7,649 nucleotides of DNA from an uncultured cyanobacterium (lineage in GTDB: Bacteria; Cyanobacteriota; Cyanobacteriia; Cyanobacteriales; Geitlerinemataceae), in NCBI GenBank assembly GCA_937121005.1, contig CAKZKB010000016.1, forward strand, positions 1 through 7,649. The letters run 5' to 3'. Shown here piece after piece: positions 5,066-7,649 of this stretch (position 1 is the first letter of the stretch; every line of letters starts with the position of its first letter). The notes below the pieces were generated by a model that did no database searches, was not told the origin of the DNA, and saw only the letters and a list, made by a program, of their open reading frames with translations. The position numbers were made by a program, and so were the translations under genes.

Positions 5066-6433
5066 ATGGAGTTCGACTACGACCTAATCACCCTGGGAGC
5101 CGGATCCGGTGGCGTATCCGCATCGCGACGAGCCGCCGAGTACGGGGCAAAAGTGGCGATCGCGGAGCGAGATCTGGTGGGGGGAACCTGCGTCATTCGC
5201 GGCTGCGTGCCCAAAAAGCTGATGGTTTACGCTTCCCACTTCTCCCATCATTATACCGATGCGGAAGGCTATGGCTGGAGTCCGGTGGAGCCGCAATTTA
5301 ACTGGAACAAACTCACCGAAGCAGTTCGCAACGAGGTCATGCGCCTCAATGGAATTTATCTAAAAATGCTCGATAACGGGGGTGTCGATTTACTCAAAGG
5401 CGATGCTAAATTGGTCGATCCCCATACGGTGCAAGTGGGCGATCGCAAAGTGACCGGACGCTATATCTTAATTGCTGTGGGTGGTGAAGCCTTCAAACCC
5501 GATAACGAAGGCATGGAATACGCCGTCACCTCCCGCGAAATGTTCGACTTGCCCGAATTTCCGAAGCGGTTCGCTGTCATTGGCGGCGGCTATATTGGAG
5601 TCGAATTTGCGGGTATTCTCAACGGTTTGGGAGCCGAAGTAACGCAAATTATTCGCCGCGATCGCGTTCTCAACGGCTTCGATGGCGACTTGCGAACCGA
5701 CATCCAAGAAGGGATGAAAAAGCACGGCATTCGTTTAATTAATAATATCGACGATAAGAGTTTGAAGATTGCTAAAACCGACGACGGACTGAAGGTAACG
5801 TTTAATGTTGGCGACAAAGAAGAGACGGTTACGGCCGATACGGTCTTGGCAGCCACCGGACGCAAACCCAACTTAGACGGGTTAGGATTGGACGCGGCCG
5901 GGGTGGAAACGGCAGGCGGCGCGATCGCGGTCAAGGCAGACAGCAACACCAGCCAACCCCATATTTACGCTGTCGGTGACTGCACCGATCGCCTCAATTT
6001 AACCCCCGTTGCGATCGCCGAAGGGCGGGCCTTTGCCGATACGATTTTCGGACACCTTCCCCGCTATCCCAGTCATAAAAATGTACCTTCGGCGGTCTTC
6101 TCCCAACCGGAAGGGGCGACAGTGGGCATGACTGAAGAAGAAGCAGTTTCGGCATTGGGCGAAAACGGTATTTTTATCTATCGCGCCCGCTTCCGTCCCA
6201 TGTTCCAAACCCTAGCAGGGGGCGAAGACAAAGTGACCGTTAAACTTGTCGTCGATCGCACCACGCAGCGCGTTTTAGGCGTTCACATGGTGGGTAAAGA
6301 TGCGGCCGAAATTATTCAAGGCATGGCGATCGCGGTGAAAATGGGAGCCACCAAAGCAGACTTCGATGCCACTGTTGGCATTCACCCCAGTACCGCCGAA
6401 GAATTTGTCACCCTTCGCAAACCGTCCAACTAA
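5066..6433 (+). CDS. gor: Glutathione-disulfide reductase
   Basis: This 455-aa flavoenzyme reduces glutathione disulfide to two glutathione using NAD(P)H. It is a soluble homodimer central to peroxide and thiol homeostasis in phototrophs. Visible motifs, in order, are the FAD-binding GAGSGG (11-16); the redox disulfide GTCVIRGCVPKK (C42, C47), the signature of plant and cyanobacterial glutathione reductases; the nucleotide-binding GGGYIG (173-178) followed by R197-R198; the second FAD motifs ATGRKPNL (263-270) and YAVGDCTD (301-308); and the C-terminal catalytic pair HPSTAEEF (H440, E445). The length is normal. The nucleotide site has Gly where many glutathione reductases have Ala (GxGxxA), but the paired arginines after the next strand would suit the NADPH phosphate. 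AGGAG at 5053-5057 lies 8 bases before the ATG. It appears to be a single-gene unit ending at a terminator. Confidence 0.95.
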   Translation: MEFDYDLITLGAGSGGVSASRRAAEYGAKVAIAERDLVGGTCVIRGCVPKKLMVYASHFSHHYTDAEGYGWSPVEPQFNWNKLTEAVRNEVMRLNGIYLKMLDNGGVDLLKGDAKLVDPHTVQVGDRKVTGRYILIAVGGEAFKPDNEGMEYAVTSREMFDLPEFPKRFAVIGGGYIGVEFAGILNGLGAEVTQIIRRDRVLNGFDGDLRTDIQEGMKKHGIRLINNIDDKSLKIAKTDDGLKVTFNVGDKEETVTADTVLAATGRKPNLDGLGLDAAGVETAGGAIAVKADSNTSQPHIYAVGDCTDRLNLTPVAIAEGRAFADTIFGHLPRYPSHKNVPSAVFSQPEGATVGMTEEEAVSALGENGIFIYRARFRPMFQTLAGGEDKVTVKLVVDRTTQRVLGVHMVGKDAAEIIQGMAIAVKMGATKADFDATVGIHPSTAEEFVTLRKPSN

Positions 6434-6434
6434 C

Positions 6435-6471
6435 AAAAACTGCGCCCCCTTGAAGGGCGCAAGTGGTTTTT
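6435..6471. terminator. Bidirectional intrinsic terminator between convergent genes
   Basis: A GC-rich stem TGCGCCC (6441-6447) / GGGCGCA (6455-6461) with a 7-base loop is flanked by AAAAAC (6435-6440) and GTTTTT (6466-6471). On the minus strand the stem is followed almost at once by GTTTTTG, a standard terminator for the leftward surface-protein gene. On the plus strand the T-run comes five bases after the stem, so termination of gor is plausible but weaker, unless the flanking A and T runs pair around a small bulge. Confidence 0.75.
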
Positions 6472-6517
6472 AGGTAGGGATAGGGAACAGACCCTAATAC
6501 CTAAAACCTAAAACCTA
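6471..6517. repeat. Second hairpin and CCTAAAA heptamer repeat in the convergent gap
   Basis: TAGGTA (6471-6476) and TAGGG (6481-6485) pair with CCCTA (6492-6496) and TACCTA (6498-6503), giving an imperfect stem around AACAGA. It overlaps a tandem of CCTAAAA (6500-6506, 6507-6513) plus a partial CCTA that forms the stop codon of the minus-strand gene. It has only about 2.6 units and resembles the short heptamer tandem repeats of cyanobacterial intergenic DNA. Confidence 0.5.
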
Positions 6518-7243
6518 GCGATCGGCACGCAGTCGGCGTTGACCGAACAAACCACCTAAACCGAGAACCATCGATCCGACGAGCATTCCCGGTTCGGGAA
6601 CGTCTGTGGTGGTTTCATCAAAGTCGTAGGTCACTTGTAGGTCAGCGGCCGCTTTAGTATTAGCAAGTGCGAGAAAGTTACCCGGCCCGTCGATTTGGGT
6701 ATCGAAGCCAGCATTGACCTCAAATTCTAAATCTCCCGATCCGACAAACATATCGAAGCCATCGTCCCCTGGCAAGAAGGACATTGTTGCGCTGTTGGAT
6801 TCTGTACCAGAGACATTGACTCCCGTATAGGTCGTCCCCATGAAGTCAACAACAACCGGACTGTCATCGGTAATGTTGAGATTTTTCTCGAGTTCGAGTC
6901 CGATCTTGAGATCTTCATCAATTAGGTTGCCACTCTCATCGTTAAGAGCTAAGTCCCCTGCAACTGTTAGGGTATCAGCTTCGTCTGTCGGATTTTCGAG
7001 TCCCACAAAGGAATTGCTCAACAACTCCAGATCTCCAGAAAGGTTGAGGGTTACTTCCTGAAGCGTTCCTTGGCTGCTATCGAACTTCTCAACCATCAAA
7101 GGCGCATCAGTAATAGGAGTCGAAGTCAGAGGTAAGGAAGCTGATTTTGTCATTGTCGCCGCACGAGCGGTTCCGGTCGTTGCCAGTACGCCTGTTAACG
7201 TTACGGCGGCGGTGGTTAAATTGATAATGTTCTTAAGTTTCAT
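6515..7243 (-). CDS. PEP-CTERM sorted secreted protein, choice-of-anchor E type
   Basis: This 242-aa exported protein has a Sec signal peptide at about 1-28 (MKLKNIINLTTAAVTLTGVL, cleavage probably after ARA). The mature part (about 38-205) is beta-rich and acidic, with LPLTSTPITDAPLMVEKFDSSQGTLQEVTLNLSGDLEL. This matches the opening of choice-of-anchor E domains (FDxxxGTLxxVTLxLSG). The C-terminus is a PEP-CTERM sorting tag: VPEP at 215-218, a hydrophobic segment (about 219-235, LVGSMVLGLGGLFG) and a basic end RRLRADR. Such proteins are handled by an exosortase, usually encoded elsewhere, and released or attached at the cell surface or in extracellular matrix. The function of this one is unknown. 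There is no cysteine and no enzymatic motif. The Shine-Dalgarno is weak, and a perfect inverted repeat lies 45-69 bases upstream of the ATG. Confidence 0.88.
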   Translation of the reverse strand: MKLKNIINLTTAAVTLTGVLATTGTARAATMTKSASLPLTSTPITDAPLMVEKFDSSQGTLQEVTLNLSGDLELLSNSFVGLENPTDEADTLTVAGDLALNDESGNLIDEDLKIGLELEKNLNITDDSPVVVDFMGTTYTGVNVSGTESNSATMSFLPGDDGFDMFVGSGDLEFEVNAGFDTQIDGPGNFLALANTKAAADLQVTYDFDETTTDVPEPGMLVGSMVLGLGGLFGQRRLRADR

Positions 7244-7527
7244 ACTTGTTGGGTCAATCCTTAATCAAAATTGCTGCTTGTTACTTCGATCTTAGAGAAA
7301 TCTGCTAAGATCTTAAACAGATCGCAGCCTACTTTACCTAAACTCTATTTGAGCTTATCTATTTATAAAGTCCGTTTTAAGCGATATCTTTTCATCTATC
7401 TATAGCCACAAACCTACGAAGATAGAAACTATCACTTGCGAAACAGAAAGTGCCAAAAGAATTATTTCATTGGAAAGAATGACGGTTTGGTAATTGTCTA
7501 CTAGGAACGCGATCGCTCCCAGAGGCA
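7244..7527. other. AT-rich intergenic region without a convincing gene
   Basis: No open frame here looks coding on either strand. From 7261 to about 7480 the sequence is clearly more AT-rich than the flanking genes. It holds the inverted repeat at 7288-7312, a TTTATAAA palindrome at 7362-7369, and a small GATAG-AAA-CTATC hairpin around 7424-7436. A HIP1 octamer lies at about 7509-7516. It probably carries the start signals of the leftward PEP-CTERM gene and of the frame entering the right edge. Confidence 0.6.
7288..7312. promoter_or_regulatory. Perfect 8-bp inverted repeat upstream of the PEP-CTERM gene
   Basis: GATCTTAG (7288-7295) and CTAAGATC (7305-7312) are perfect inverted arms with a 9-base spacer, lying 45-69 bases before the ATG at 7243 in an AT-rich stretch. 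No T-run follows on either strand, so it is not a terminator. Its size and place fit a dimeric repressor or activator site, or a hairpin in the 5' leader. Further upstream on the minus strand, TATAAA (7367-7362) could be a -10, but no matching -35 is seen. Confidence 0.45.
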
Positions 7528-7590
7528 ATGTGTTTTGCCGAACTCCGAGCAAATGTGTCACCATACGATACAGATCCTTACTGTTCGCGA

Positions 7591-7649
7591 ATGCTTATGG
7601 CTGCTGGCAAAGATACCCTGTGGGAGCGCTTTCTCTCGCCGATCGTCCG
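7591..7649 (+). CDS. Possible 5' end of a protein gene, cut by the right edge
   Basis: From ATG at 7591 (or ATG at 7597) the frame reads MLMAAGKDTLWERFLSPIV and leaves the window open. The frame is open back to a stop at 7480-7482, with further possible starts at ATG 7528 and GTG 7555, but the residues before 7591 (CFAELRANVSPYDTDPYCSR) look less like a protein start. No proper Shine-Dalgarno stands before 7591; an AGAGG before 7528 is too close to its ATG. At most 19 residues are visible from 7591, so no family can be named. It may be a chance open frame. Confidence 0.4.
   Translation, partial: MLMAAGKDTLWERFLSPIV

Noticed and set aside
5084..6208. Several minus-strand frames within gor
   Set aside because: gor is a full-length enzyme with all motifs in one frame; the antisense frames show no protein family features.
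6500..6517. CCTAAAA units as a CRISPR or telomere-like array
   Set aside because: Only about 2.6 units of 7 bases without spacers, far too short and simple for CRISPR.
6727..7061. Frames of 64 aa (minus) and 73 aa (plus) within the PEP-CTERM gene
   Set aside because: The gene in the main frame has a signal peptide and sorting tag; these are out-of-frame or antisense shadows.
1..7649. Frequent GCGATCGC/CGATCG palindromes as regulator sites
   Set aside because: These are HIP1 repeats, spread evenly through coding and non-coding DNA as in most cyanobacteria, so single copies carry no specific regulatory meaning.
1..7649. tRNA, rRNA, CRISPR array, insertion sequence or integrase
   Set aside because: No cloverleaf with a T-loop GGTTCGANTCC pattern, no repeat-spacer series, no transposase or recombinase motifs and no long terminal inverted repeats were seen.

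Overview
The window is cyanobacterial chromosomal DNA. The HIP1 octamer GCGATCGC occurs at least a dozen times, and the CGATCG core is scattered through genes on both strands. The gene content agrees: a Cache-GAF sensor, tandem DUF29 proteins, a clan AA retropepsin-like protease, a glutathione reductase with the plant/cyanobacterial active-site signature, and a PEP-CTERM surface protein. The genus cannot be fixed from this sequence.

Layout. Positions 1-1408 (minus) hold the first 469 codons of a membrane sensor that runs off the left edge: two membrane helices flank an extracytoplasmic Cache-like domain, followed by a GAF domain. Positions 1571-2446 (minus) hold two tandem DUF29 paralogs, both with GTG starts. 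Their first 29 residues are identical and their upstream leaders nearly so. A compact divergent control region (2447-2630) carries TGTAGCA/TGCTACA repeats that coincide with extended -10 boxes on both strands. It separates the DUF29 pair from a rightward pair at 2631-3425: a 126-aa protein with a possible ribbon-helix-helix-like N-terminus and an abutting HNH nuclease (TAA directly followed by ATG). Next come a 138-aa aspartic protease (3517-3933), then a 1-bp-overlapping pair at 4050-4966. That pair is a 73-aa helical protein and a 231-aa protein whose first ~73 residues are a diverged copy of it, with a linker, one membrane helix and a charged tail added. Glutathione reductase (5066-6433) follows and ends at a bidirectional terminator, facing a PEP-CTERM/choice-of-anchor E secreted protein on the minus strand (6515-7243). 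Positions 7244-7527 carry no convincing gene but include an 8-bp perfect inverted repeat. A partial reading frame enters the right edge from about 7591.

How the genes relate. There is no long operon. The window is a set of one- and two-gene units between standard cyanobacterial genes. The least explained part is 2447-4966. It holds a possible DNA-binding protein with an HNH nuclease, a lone retropepsin-like protease, and a two-gene helical/membrane pair of unknown function. The control regions at 2523-2563 and 3985-4011 share a similar TGTAGC...TGCTAC arrangement, so these units may share a regulator; that link is inference. The 4050-4966 pair, with a palindrome inside its second gene, is the best candidate for an undescribed system. 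Its function cannot be read from the sequence.
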